A DNA stretch of 64,000 nucleotides, taken from CAYQIM01 sp964417555 (GTDB lineage Bacteria > Pseudomonadota > Gammaproteobacteria > Diplorickettsiales > Diplorickettsiaceae). The stretch spans positions 174,964 to 238,963 of the forward strand of contig CAYQIM010000038.1 in assembly GCA_964417555.1 (NCBI GenBank), written 5' to 3'. Position numbers and translations under genes: made by a program. The notes under the pieces were generated by a model. The model did not search any database. It was not told the DNA's origin and saw nothing but the letters and a program-made list of their open reading frames with translations. Shown in pieces: positions 26,287-34,207 of the stretch. Numbering within the stretch: the first letter of the stretch is position 1; the number at the start of each line of letters is the position of its first letter.

Positions 26287-27051
26287 TTACGCTTTAAGAT
26301 TGCTTTTAGCGTAAGCCAAGAGAGTTTGCAAAATAGCTGTGTCGCTTGCATTATCCGATATTAATGGCAGTTTGACAAAACCTAGTTTTTTAGCATAAGC
26401 GGCTATACGTGGGCTGATGACAAGAAGTTGTTTCTCGTAAAGACTAGCGTGCCAATGAGGGTGTAATAAACTCACTAAATTTTTTAAGCCGGCATTACTC
26501 ATACAAACAATAACATTGACTGAAGGGCGGGGGATATGCATTTTATTAGGCTGTGGGCACTGCCGCTTATAAGTGACTAAAGTGGTTACTTTAGCCCCTT
26601 TTTTTTCTAACTCTTTATCAAGATATCCTCTTCCCTTTTCACCCTGGAATAGCAATATTTTTTTTTCTTTGAGATTTTGTAGCACGGACAGTTTTAGTAA
26701 CGCCTCGCTACTGAAATTTTTTTCTGGGTAATGATCCACAGGTAATCCCTCTTGTTTCAAGGTATTTGCCGTGCCGGTACCGATAGCTATCACTTTTGTT
26801 GCTATGTGCCAAAGCGGATAGAATTTAAGGATGTATTTTGCCGTTGTCAGCACGGCATTTGCACTCAAGAAAATAATAAAGTGATAACTTTTTATATTTT
26901 CTAGATATTTTAAAAAATTATTTCTATTTGCGACCTTAATTTCCAAGGTAGGAAATGAAATAGCAATCCCCCCCTGTTTTTGAATGGCAGCGCTTAGTTT
27001 TTCTGCTTGGTGTTTAGGCCTTGTAATAAGGATCTTGAAATTTTTGAGCAT
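26287..27051 (-). CDS. hemD: Uroporphyrinogen-III synthase
   Basis: Closes and inverts ring D of hydroxymethylbilane to make uroporphyrinogen III. The fold's two halves are visible: FKILITRPKHQAEKLSAAIQ at the N-terminus, IFLSANAV, then VIAIGTGTANTLKQEGL, KILLFQGEKGRGYL and CMSNAGLKNLVSLL. The ATG at 27051 gives 254 residues (E. coli 246); an upstream in-frame ATG at 27105 would add an unlikely hydrophobic leader. First gene of hemD-hemX-hemY; the substrate-making hemC is separated from it. Confidence 0.9.
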   Translation of the reverse strand: MLKNFKILITRPKHQAEKLSAAIQKQGGIAISFPTLEIKVANRNNFLKYLENIKSYHFIIFLSANAVLTTAKYILKFYPLWHIATKVIAIGTGTANTLKQEGLPVDHYPEKNFSSEALLKLSVLQNLKEKKILLFQGEKGRGYLDKELEKKGAKVTTLVTYKRQCPQPNKMHIPRPSVNVIVCMSNAGLKNLVSLLHPHWHASLYEKQLLVISPRIAAYAKKLGFVKLPLISDNASDTAILQTLLAYAKSNLKA

Positions 27052-27204
27052 TTTTTTATTTAGGATTAAAGAAATCAAAATAGTAAGATAGCATAGCCCC
27101 CACATTAAAACTGCGTGCGCACTACCAGCTATTCACTAGAAATGAGATGGTAAGGGTATAGCAGAAAGCTAAAGTCGAGTAGGTTTTTAAGTTTTCGTGT
27201 AAAC

Positions 27205-27388
27205 TATACCGCTCGTACTTGGAAGTTGCGAACTTTTTAAATTCCAGGCGAGCAGTATACCCGATTAAATGGCGGGCAAAAGCAAAGCTTTCGCATCGCC
27301 ATTTAAGGAGAAAATCGCGATTCTCCCCTTAAAAATCTTCAGCGTAAAGAAATACTTGAAAATGCGTACCTGCATCTTCAAGTGTATA
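27205..27388 (+). repeat. TATACCGCTCG structured repeat, copy C
   Basis: Lies between divergent hemD and pgk. It has TATACCGCTCG paired with CGAGCAGTATA, a middle GGGCAAAAGCAAAGCTTTCG, a stem GGAGAA/TTCTCC around AATCGCGA, and a 12-bp terminal inverted repeat with one mismatch (27354-27365 with 27372-27383). It is oriented as in copies A and B. The rest of the 27106-27414 gap shows nothing beyond likely promoters. Confidence 0.75.
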
Positions 27389-27414
27389 GACATCTTCTTT
27401 ACTAGGACTCAAGT

Positions 27415-28581
27415 ATGTTGGTTACTTTAAAAGATTTAGATTTACGCCAAAAACGTGTCATTATTCGTGAAGATTTTAATGTCCCGATGGAAAACGGGCA
27501 GATTACTAGTGATGCGCGTATTCAAGCCGCTTTACCTACTATCCATTATGCTTTAGAACAGGAAGCGGCGGTTATTTTACTTTCTCATTTAGGTAGACCT
27601 ACAGAGGGGGGGGGCACCCCTGAATTTTCCTTAGCGCCAGTTGCCGAGCGTCTACAAACCTTATTAAAACACCCAGTGAAGTTTATTGTTGATTGGATAG
27701 ACGGTTTTGAGATTGCTCCAGGAGAGGTCGTACTTTGTGAAAATGTGCGCTTTCAGAAAGGGGAGAAGAAGAATGATTCTATCCTGGCTAAAAAAATAGC
27801 TAAATTAGGTGATATTTTTGTGATGGATGCGTTTGCAACGGCGCATCGTAGTGAAGCGTCGACAGTGGGTGTGGCACAGTTTTCTAAGCAAGCCTGTGCT
27901 GGTTTATTGTTAGCAGCTGAGATAAAAGCGTTAACCCAGGCTTTGAAAAATCCAGCACGACCCTTGCTGGCGATTGTCGGTGGTTCTAAGGTTTCTAGTA
28001 AATTACATGTGTTATCTTCTTTGCTTCTCAAGGTAAATTTTTTGATTGTGGGTGGGGGAATCGCCAATACTTTTTTAGCGGCTGAGGGATATAAACTTGG
28101 ACGGTCATTAGTGGAAAATGATTTAATCGAAGAAGCAAAACGTTTAATGATTTTAGCCAAGGAGAAGCAGGTAGAGATTATTTTACCTATCGATGTTGTT
28201 GTGGCTCAAGAAATTTCGGCAACAGCAACAACCAAGATTAAAAAATTAACGGAAATAGGAAACGATGAAATGGTTTTAGATAGTGGTCCAGCGTCTATTG
28301 CGCTTTATACTCGTGCGATAGCATCGGCTGCAACTATTTTGTGGAATGGACCGATTGGGGTATTTGAATTAACCCCTTTTGAAAGTGGTACTCGCACCTT
28401 AAGTCATGCTATTGCCAATAGTAGTGCCTTTTCCATTGCGGGTGGGGGTGATACTTTAGCCGCTATCGAAAAATACGCTATTAATGACAAAATTTCTTAT
28501 ATTTCAACCGGTGGGGGTGCTTTTCTAGAATTTATTGAAGGAAAAAACCTTCCTGCATTACAGGCGCTACAAAAACGTTGA
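27415..28581 (+). CDS. pgk: Phosphoglycerate kinase
   Basis: Transfers phosphate from 1,3-bisphosphoglycerate to ADP in glycolysis. Signatures: REDFNVPMENG, the substrate-binding LLSHLGRPTEGG, ENVRFQKGEKKN, DAFATAHRSEASTVG, AIVGGSKVSSKL, and the C-terminal ATP-site GGGDTLAAIEKY. Length 388 (E. coli 387). pyk follows almost without a gap, so the two payoff-phase ATP-making enzymes are coupled. The start lies 27 bases after a structured repeat. Confidence 0.96.
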   Translation: MLVTLKDLDLRQKRVIIREDFNVPMENGQITSDARIQAALPTIHYALEQEAAVILLSHLGRPTEGGGTPEFSLAPVAERLQTLLKHPVKFIVDWIDGFEIAPGEVVLCENVRFQKGEKKNDSILAKKIAKLGDIFVMDAFATAHRSEASTVGVAQFSKQACAGLLLAAEIKALTQALKNPARPLLAIVGGSKVSSKLHVLSSLLLKVNFLIVGGGIANTFLAAEGYKLGRSLVENDLIEEAKRLMILAKEKQVEIILPIDVVVAQEISATATTKIKKLTEIGNDEMVLDSGPASIALYTRAIASAATILWNGPIGVFELTPFESGTRTLSHAIANSSAFSIAGGGDTLAAIEKYAINDKISYISTGGGAFLEFIEGKNLPALQALQKR

Positions 28582-28589
28582 GGAAAATA

Positions 28590-30023
28590 ATGATGAATCG
28601 ACTGAAACGAACCAAGATTGTCGCGACACTCGGTCCTGCTACGGATGAGAAAGATGTTTTACAAGCGATGATAGAAGCGGGTTTAGATGTTGTGCGCTTG
28701 AATTTTTCGCATGGTAAGGCGGAAGATCATATAAGACGAGCTAATTTGGTTCGTGAATGTGCCAAAGTAGCGGGCCGTGAAATTGCCATTATGGCAGACT
28801 TGCAAGGACCAAAGATTCGCATCGCTCGATTTAAATTGGGTAAGATTTTTTTAAAAGAAGGTGCGCCATTTATTTTAGATGCCGATTTATCTAAAGATGC
28901 GGGTGACGAGAAGGCAGTAGGTATTGACTACAAAGGACTGCCTAAAGATGTGCATCGAGGCGATGTGTTATTACTCGATGATGGACGTTTAATATTAAAG
29001 GTTCATAAAGTTCAAAAAAATAAGATTATTTGCAAAGTAGAAGTCGGTGGTGAGTTATCAAATAACAAAGGGATTAACCGCAAAGGAGGTGGACTTTCTG
29101 CCGAAGCGTTAACGGCTAAAGATAAAAAAGATTTAAAGACAGCGGTTAAGTTAGCCGCGGATTATATTGCTATTTCATTCCCGCGCAATGCGGCAGATAT
29201 GAAAAAAGCCCGAATTTTAATAAAAAAGGCGAAGGGAAGTGCTGGTTTGGTTGCAAAAATAGAACGTAGTGATGCCGTTCCGCTTCTGGATGAAATTATT
29301 AAAGCATCAGATGCCGTTATGATTGCACGTGGTGATTTAGGGGTAGAAATTGGCGATGCTGAATTACCTGCAGTGCAAAAACATATCATCCAGCGTGCGC
29401 GTTCTCTTGATAAGGTGGTGATTACTGCTACACAGATGATGGAATCTATGATCCATAATGCGATTCCTACTCGAGCAGAAGTATTTGATGTAGCAAATGC
29501 CGTATTAGATGGAACGGATGCCGTGATGTTATCAGCAGAAACGGCAACCGGCGATCATCCTACCTTAGTCGTTGCAGCGATGACGCGAATTTGTTTAGGA
29601 GCTGAAAAGCAAGTGAAAACTCAGGTGTCAAGGCATCGGGTGGAATGCCAATTTCAGCGCCCTGATGAGGCAATTGCAATGGCAGCTATGTATACAGCGA
29701 ATCACTATAATATTAGGGCTATTATTGCGTTAACGGAGTCAGGTGCGACCCCTTTATGGATGTCTCGTATTCGTTCGGGAATTCCGATTTATGCTTTAGC
29801 TCATAGTGTGCAGACGACACGTCGTTTAGCACTTTATCGTGGCGTCTATCCTTTATATTTTAATATCGATAAACTTGATAAGAAAAACATCAATGATTTG
29901 GCAATTAAAGAATTAAAAAAGCATGGTGTTTTGCATAAAGGTGATCGGATCCTTATAACCTATGGGGATCTTTTAAAGACGACAGGTGGGACGAATACAC
30001 TTAAGATTTTAGAAGTTTCCTAA
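28590..30023 (+). CDS. pyk: Pyruvate kinase
   Basis: Converts phosphoenolpyruvate and ADP to pyruvate and ATP. It begins MMNRLKRTKIVATLGPATDE; domain signatures include RLNFSHG, MADLQGPKIRI, VAKIERSDAV, MIARGDLGVEIG and the family motif TATQMMESMI. The ATG at 28590 or 28593, placed after GAGGAAA, is preferred over the TTG at 28578 that overlaps pgk. About 477 residues, as in PykA/PykF. The C-terminal effector-binding domain is complete. Confidence 0.96.
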   Translation: MMNRLKRTKIVATLGPATDEKDVLQAMIEAGLDVVRLNFSHGKAEDHIRRANLVRECAKVAGREIAIMADLQGPKIRIARFKLGKIFLKEGAPFILDADLSKDAGDEKAVGIDYKGLPKDVHRGDVLLLDDGRLILKVHKVQKNKIICKVEVGGELSNNKGINRKGGGLSAEALTAKDKKDLKTAVKLAADYIAISFPRNAADMKKARILIKKAKGSAGLVAKIERSDAVPLLDEIIKASDAVMIARGDLGVEIGDAELPAVQKHIIQRARSLDKVVITATQMMESMIHNAIPTRAEVFDVANAVLDGTDAVMLSAETATGDHPTLVVAAMTRICLGAEKQVKTQVSRHRVECQFQRPDEAIAMAAMYTANHYNIRAIIALTESGATPLWMSRIRSGIPIYALAHSVQTTRRLALYRGVYPLYFNIDKLDKKNINDLAIKELKKHGVLHKGDRILITYGDLLKTTGGTNTLKILEVS

Positions 30024-30041
30024 TTATATTTTTGAGTGTGT

Positions 30042-30467
30042 CTATTTGGTTAAACGTATTTTGGCGCAGGTGCTGCAGACTCCATAGATAATCAAACTAT
30101 GATCCGTCATTTCGTAGCCGGCCTTTTCTGCTACGCTCGTTTGACGTTTTTCAATGATTTTGTCAATGAATTCATCTACTTTTCCGCATTTAATGCAAAC
30201 CAGGTGATTATGATGCGGTCCTTGATTAAGTTCAAAGACAGAATAACCTTCTTCGAAATTTTGTCGCTTAACCAATCCAGCTGTTTCAAACTGCGTCAAT
30301 ACCCGATAGACGGTGGCTAAACTTATATCCTCTCCTGATTCTAGCAGAGTTTTATAGATGTCTTCTGCGCTCAGATGACGAGTTGACGCTTGTTCAAGTA
30401 TTTCGAGAATTTTTATTCGCGGGGCTGTTATTTTTAAGCCGACTTGGCGTAATTGTTGATTATCCAT
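30042..30467 (-). CDS. fur: Ferric uptake regulator Fur
   Basis: An iron-responsive repressor. From the ATG at 30467 (GAGAG upstream) it is 141 residues: MDNQQLRQVGLKITAPRIKI opens the winged helix, ISLATVYRVLTQFE is the recognition region, GPHHNHLVCIKCGKVDEF holds the metal-binding His/Cys cluster, and VCSTCAK the second CXXC pair. An upstream in-frame ATG (30494) would add nine unlikely residues. It is divergent from bamE with about 115 bp between them, as in many gammaproteobacteria. Confidence 0.94.
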   Translation of the reverse strand: MDNQQLRQVGLKITAPRIKILEILEQASTRHLSAEDIYKTLLESGEDISLATVYRVLTQFETAGLVKRQNFEEGYSVFELNQGPHHNHLVCIKCGKVDEFIDKIIEKRQTSVAEKAGYEMTDHSLIIYGVCSTCAKIRLTK

Positions 30468-30583
30468 TAGATTCTCTCTAAACTCCTTGAGCAATAGGGA
30501 TGAGTTATCGCATTATTTTTTTGTATTAAACCCTTGATGGTATTGGCCAATAGGGTGTTCATTTATTTAATGATATTATTTTT

Positions 30584-30898
30584 ATGACGAAATGGGTTAT
30601 TAGCTTCTTTTTACTTTGTACGCTTTCAGCGTGTAGCATTATTTACCGTCCTGATATTCAACAAGGAAATATATTAAGGCAGTCTACCATAGAGCAACTA
30701 AAAGTCGGTATGACCGAGGAGCAAGTTCGTTATCTCTTAGGAAGTTGCGTTTTGCAGCCGGCTTTTCAGCCTAATCGCCGAGATTATGTATATTTTTATC
30801 AACCAGGTCATGCGCAATCGACTCAAGGACACGTTACGCTTATTTTTTCACAGGGTCGACTACAGCGCATTAAAAAAGAACTACTTAGCGTGAAGTAG
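30584..30898 (+). CDS. bamE: BamE outer-membrane assembly lipoprotein
   Basis: A small lipoprotein of the BAM complex. It has a signal peptide ending in the lipobox LSAC (Cys17) and the family motifs QLKVGMTEEQVRYLLGSCVL, NRRDYVYFYQPG and HVTLIFSQGRLQRI. 104 residues, near the usual 110. Divergent from fur. The stop codon lies within a hairpin that probably ends transcription from both sides. Confidence 0.93.
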   Translation: MTKWVISFFLLCTLSACSIIYRPDIQQGNILRQSTIEQLKVGMTEEQVRYLLGSCVLQPAFQPNRRDYVYFYQPGHAQSTQGHVTLIFSQGRLQRIKKELLSVK

Positions 30899-30902
30899 TT
30901 TT
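30879..30902. terminator. Hairpin at the bamE/ratB convergence
   Basis: AACTACTT pairs perfectly with AAGTAGTT across AGCGTG, followed by TT, with an A-rich stretch on the left side. It is suited to bidirectional termination between the convergent bamE and ratAB transcripts. Confidence 0.6.
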
Positions 30903-30916
30903 GGCTGTGCCAATTT

Positions 30917-31231
30917 CTAGGATAGTTTTTGTTTTTGGGCACGGTTCCTTCTGTTATTTTTAGGATCAATCATGAGGGGGCGATAAATTTCTATTCTATC
31001 ACCTGACTGTACAACTGTGTTAAGTGGTCGTAGCTTTGCGAAAATTCCTACCTTGTTTTTTGTTAAATCAATGTGAGGAAACTGTACTAAAATGCCTGAG
31101 AGCTGTATTGCTTCTTCTAGGTTGCACCCAATGGGGACAGATAAAGGTAGGACGACTTGATTTTGTTGGTCGGCAAACATTATTTCTATTGGTATTGAAA
31201 TAAACTTAGAAGTGTTTTCAATGTTTGCCAT
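30917..31231 (-). CDS. ratB: RatB/RnfH-family protein
   Basis: A ubiquitin-fold (RnfH, UPF0125) protein of about 104 residues. The ATG at 31231 overlaps the 3' end of ratA by 14 bases. Typical segments: IPIEIMFADQQNQVVLPLSV, GILVQFPHIDL, NKVGIFAKLRPLNTVVQSGDRIEIYRPL. The function of the family is poorly known; pairing with ratA is the reason for the name. The upstream in-frame extension lies entirely within ratA. Confidence 0.9.
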   Translation of the reverse strand: MANIENTSKFISIPIEIMFADQQNQVVLPLSVPIGCNLEEAIQLSGILVQFPHIDLTKNKVGIFAKLRPLNTVVQSGDRIEIYRPLMIDPKNNRRNRAQKQKLS

Positions 31232-31658
31232 AGACTTGTCTCGCTCTATCAGAAAAAGCTTGAATGAGCGACTTTGCAATTTGTTCAAAAACGGGCGAAA
31301 AAGCAAATGCCAACAAAGGGCTGGTAAACTCAAACTCTAAATTCAAACGAACCTTGCAGCCTTTTTTGGTCGATTCAAAGGTCCAAAAACCTTCAAGGTG
31401 ACGAAAAGGGCCATTAACAAGGCTAATTTTGATCATTTTATTTTTTTGTAAACGATTAGAAGTGGTAAATGATTTAGAAAAGCCTCCTCCACGTAGCGTA
31501 AGTTTTGCTTGTATAGCGTCTTCATCCCGTTTCACAATTTTACTTTCCGTGCACCAGGGAAGGAAATCAGCGTAGGCCTCAATGTGATTGACGAGCTCGT
31601 ACATCTCTGCCACATTGTAGGGGACCTCTAAACTTTCTTGAATAATTGGCATAATCAT
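31218..31658 (-). CDS. ratA: RatA, START-domain ribosome-association / coenzyme Q-binding family protein
   Basis: A SRPBCC (START) fold protein of about 144 residues: MPIIQESLEVPYNVAEMYEL, then EAYADFLPWCTESKIV, NGPFRHLEGFWTF, and RLNLEFEFTSPLLAFAFSPV near the end. In E. coli the family member RatA binds 50S subunits; eukaryotic Coq10 relatives bind coenzyme Q. It is divergent from smpB, the arrangement typical of gammaproteobacteria, and overlaps ratB. Start is the ATG at 31658 or 31652. Confidence 0.92.
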   Translation of the reverse strand: MIMPIIQESLEVPYNVAEMYELVNHIEAYADFLPWCTESKIVKRDEDAIQAKLTLRGGGFSKSFTTSNRLQKNKMIKISLVNGPFRHLEGFWTFESTKKGCKVRLNLEFEFTSPLLAFAFSPVFEQIAKSLIQAFSDRARQVYGKH

Positions 31659-31735
31659 TTCATAGACCCTATTTTGTCTATTTGCTAGCTTATAGAGCCT
31701 GTATAATAAAAGCCTAAAACAGGCGAGTATATCGT

Positions 31736-32212
31736 ATGAAACCTAAGAAAGCATTGCAGGACAGCACAATCGCATTAAACAGGCGTGCGCGTCATGATTA
31801 TTTTATTGAACAGTCTTTAGAAGCAGGACTTGTTTTACAAGGGTGGGAAGTTAAGAGTATGCGAAGTGGTCGTGCACAATTGAGTGAAAGTTACGTCACG
31901 TTAAAAAATGATGAGGCGTGGCTTTTAGGTTGTCATATTACGCCATTGTCTACTACTTCTACACAACATACCTGGCCTGATCCCACGCGAACACGTAAAC
32001 TTCTGCTCAATGAGCGTGAGTTGAGTAAATTGGCAGGTAGTATCGTGCGAAAAGGCTATACTTTAATTGCCTTAAAGCTTTATTGGAAGAAAAATCGTGT
32101 CAAGCTAGAAATTGGTTTAGCTCGGGGTAAGCAAGAACATGATAAGCGGACAAGCTTGAAAGAAAAGGATTGGCAGTGCGAGAAGCAACGGATAGAGCGC
32201 TATTCAAGGTAA
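31736..32212 (+). CDS. smpB: SsrA-binding protein SmpB
   Basis: Delivers tmRNA to stalled ribosomes. 158 residues: NRRARHDYFIEQSLEAGLVL, the RNA-binding QGWEVKSMRSGRAQL, WLLGCHITP, KLYWKKNRVKLEIGLARGKQEHDKR and the basic C-terminal tail. The ssrA gene lies 87 bases downstream, so both trans-translation components are together. No oddities seen. Confidence 0.96.
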   Translation: MKPKKALQDSTIALNRRARHDYFIEQSLEAGLVLQGWEVKSMRSGRAQLSESYVTLKNDEAWLLGCHITPLSTTSTQHTWPDPTRTRKLLLNERELSKLAGSIVRKGYTLIALKLYWKKNRVKLEIGLARGKQEHDKRTSLKEKDWQCEKQRIERYSR

Positions 32213-32285
32213 GATTTTTACCTACATTTTAGTTTATTTAGGTGTTTGAGAGCTAAAAGCTAGAAATCTTCGTTAAAAAGTAGGG

Positions 32286-32291
32286 TATAAT
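32286..32291 (+). promoter_or_regulatory. -10 box of the tmRNA promoter
   Basis: A perfect TATAAT eight bases before the mature tmRNA 5' end. No good -35 box lies at the matching distance, so the assignment rests on the -10 and its position. Confidence 0.5.
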
Positions 32292-32299
32292 GGGAATTC

Positions 32300-32705
32300 G
32301 GGGGCGATCGGCTTCGACGTCGGTTACAAACCCCAAGGTGCATGTCGAGGACGCAACTTTGCCTCGTTAATCATGTTGTAAACTTATAGTTGCAAACGAC
32401 GACTATATCTCCGCTGAAAACGTTGCTATTGCTGCCTAAACCGCAGTAACCTTTGTAACGTTTGCGCCGTCTAAACAACGGCAAGCGCCATGAACTCTGT
32501 AGTGCTTGTTCTGTGGGGGGAATGGTCATATCTGACAAGCTCGCAGTCTAACCTGTCTGAGGCGAGACTGCTAAATGTTCAAAGACTCGTTGGTAACTTT
32601 CCTGTCGGTCGGGAATTTACCGATTAAATTTAAAGATTGACTAAACATGTAGTGCTAAGGGCAGCGGATTGGCGGACGTGGGTTCGATTCCCACCGCCTC
32701 CACCA
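32300..32705 (+). ncRNA. ssrA: tmRNA (10Sa RNA), tag ANDDYISAENVAIAA
   Basis: The 5' end GGGGGCG pairs with CGCCTCC before ACCA at the 3' end, forming the tRNA-like acceptor, and the T arm is GTGGGTTCGATTCCCAC. The tag reading frame begins at the GCA resume codon at 32392 and ends at TAA 32437-32439. It encodes ANDDYISAENVAIAA, starting with AND and ending in Ala-Ala as protease tags do. 406 nt in one piece, not permuted. Confidence 0.96.
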
Positions 32706-32736
32706 AATTCTAGTTTAAAAATTTCCAAAACTGTTT

Positions 32737-32766
32737 AAAGCCTCTTTTTACAAGACAAGAGGTTTA
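32737..32766 (+). terminator. Hairpin after tmRNA
   Basis: TAAAGCCTCTT pairs with AAGAGGTTTA (one mismatch) across a loop of about ten, 31 bases after the tmRNA 3' end, followed by TTC. The rest of the 32706-33112 gap shows no gene; apart from this hairpin and the palindrome at 32968 I see nothing in it. Confidence 0.5.
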
Positions 32767-32967
32767 TTCAGAAATCTCTGTTTTATTTCAAAATTATTCG
32801 TGAATATTGCCTTTTTTACATTCTCATTTTTGCACGTTAGTTCTAAAATAAAAATAGCTGATAAAGTTTCTGCGATGCTAATCATTTTGCCGACGTCAGT
32901 ACAACGTTCAAAAGAAGCTTAAAAAACTGTGAGAAATTCTTAGTCAAATTCCTACCGACCGTATATT

Positions 32968-32994
32968 TGTAAGCTAATAGCTTACATTTTGACA
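32968..32994 (+). promoter_or_regulatory. Palindrome next to a -35-like TTGACA, upstream of the gcvR-like gene
   Basis: TGTAAGCTA and its perfect complement TAGCTTACA share a single central base (32968-32986) and are followed two bases later by TTGACA. No convincing -10 lies 17 bp further on. It could be an operator for the downstream gene; no regulator can be named. Confidence 0.35.
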
Positions 32995-33112
32995 GGCTTC
33001 ACATGTCTACTTTTTGAAAATCTTGGTTCAGTATCTACTGTCTGTACCCCTAGTGACAAGATCACTAAAAAAGAATAGACTACCGGCTCGTTTAAAAATA
33101 TGATTAATACTT

Positions 33113-33628
33113 ATGGAAAACCTGGTTGTTGTTGTCCTAGGCCTTAATGAATCAAAAATTACTGATGAGGTTTTTAGCTTAGTTGCCCACAGTGGTTGCC
33201 ATATTGTGGATGCGTGTGTCAATACGACGGCTACCCATGTTACCATGACTTTGCTGATTGGCGGGGTCTGGAATACCATAGCTAAGTTTGAGTCGGTTAT
33301 AAAAAAGTATTCGGGCCAAGTCTTGGTTTCACGTACACAATTTCGTTCTGCTCAGCCGGACAGTTTTCCTTATTCTTCCTATATTGTTGCTCCAGATACA
33401 CCAGATGTCTTGGCGAAACTTGTTCAATTTTTATCTGAACAAGAGGTAAAGCTGTATAATATCCATGTCGAATCTTATAAGGCACCTATCACTGAAGCAG
33501 CCATGTTGGCTGTTTCCTTGGCTTTTGGTTTTCCTGCGCATAACTTAGTGGCTGATTTTCGGGAACACTTCATTGTATTTTGTGATGAAAATAACTTTGA
33601 TGTTGCTATGGAGCCACAGAAAAATTAA
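33113..33628 (+). CDS. gcvR: Glycine-cleavage-system repressor-like protein (tandem ACT domains)
   Basis: 171 residues forming two ACT-type regulatory domains (about 4-80, VVVVLGLNESKITDEVFSLV; about 90-165, YIVAPDTPDVLAKLVQFLSE). GcvR in E. coli is an ACT protein that antagonises GcvA at the glycine-cleavage operon. It is immediately followed by bcp, the same gcvR-bcp order as in E. coli, which supports the name. No glycine-cleavage genes lie in the window, so the controlled target here is not visible. Confidence 0.8.
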   Translation: MENLVVVVLGLNESKITDEVFSLVAHSGCHIVDACVNTTATHVTMTLLIGGVWNTIAKFESVIKKYSGQVLVSRTQFRSAQPDSFPYSSYIVAPDTPDVLAKLVQFLSEQEVKLYNIHVESYKAPITEAAMLAVSLAFGFPAHNLVADFREHFIVFCDENNFDVAMEPQKN

Positions 33629-33669
33629 TTTTATTAATGTTTTTAATCTTTATAAAAGGTTAATTTAAC

Positions 33670-34134
33670 ATGTTAGCTATCAATCAACTTGCACCTAATT
33701 TTACTTTATCGGCAACCAATGGTGAGGCACTTAGTTTACGTAGCTTTGTCGGCAAAAATGTTGTTCTATATTTTTATCCTAAGGATTGTACCTCGGGTTG
33801 TACGCAAGAAGGAAAAGATTTTGCGACACATTATAAAAAATTTGCTTCACTCAATACCGTTATTTTAGGGGTTTCGCGCGATACCTTGAAGCTTCATATG
33901 AAGTTTAAATTAGAGCAACAATTCCCCTTTGACTTATTATCCGATGTGGATCAAAAAGTATGTGAGCTTTATGACGTGTTAAAAGAAAAAACGCTATATG
34001 GCAAAAAAACACGGGGTATAGAACGTAGTACTTTTCTGATCGATAAAAAAGGTAAATTGCGTCGTGAGTGGCGCAAAGTTAAAGTCCCAGGTCATGTACA
34101 GGAAGTTTTACAGGCAGTAGGCGAATTAGAGTAA
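33670..34134 (+). CDS. bcp: Thioredoxin-dependent peroxiredoxin Bcp
   Basis: Reduces hydrogen and alkyl peroxides. An AhpC/TSA-fold protein of 154 residues: APNFTLSATNGEALSLRSFV, then YFYPKDCTSGCTQEG with the peroxidatic Cys and the second Cys five residues later (atypical 2-Cys Bcp), VILGVSRDTLKLHMKFKLEQ and GIERSTFLIDKKGKL. Normal length. It probably shares a transcript with the gcvR-like gene 42 bases upstream. A stem-loop follows. Confidence 0.94.
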   Translation: MLAINQLAPNFTLSATNGEALSLRSFVGKNVVLYFYPKDCTSGCTQEGKDFATHYKKFASLNTVILGVSRDTLKLHMKFKLEQQFPFDLLSDVDQKVCELYDVLKEKTLYGKKTRGIERSTFLIDKKGKLRREWRKVKVPGHVQEVLQAVGELE

Positions 34135-34141
34135 TTTAGGG

Positions 34142-34171
34142 CTTTCGCGAAATTGACTTGTCTCGCGAAAG
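34142..34171. terminator. Hairpin between convergent bcp and perM
   Basis: CTTTCGCGA pairs perfectly with TCGCGAAAG across a 12-base loop, eight bases after the bcp stop. The position between converging genes suits bidirectional termination, though the following U-tract is weak. Confidence 0.55.
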
Positions 34172-34207
34172 AATTCGGTTTAAATCTTATGTCTACAAAG
34201 ATGGCTT

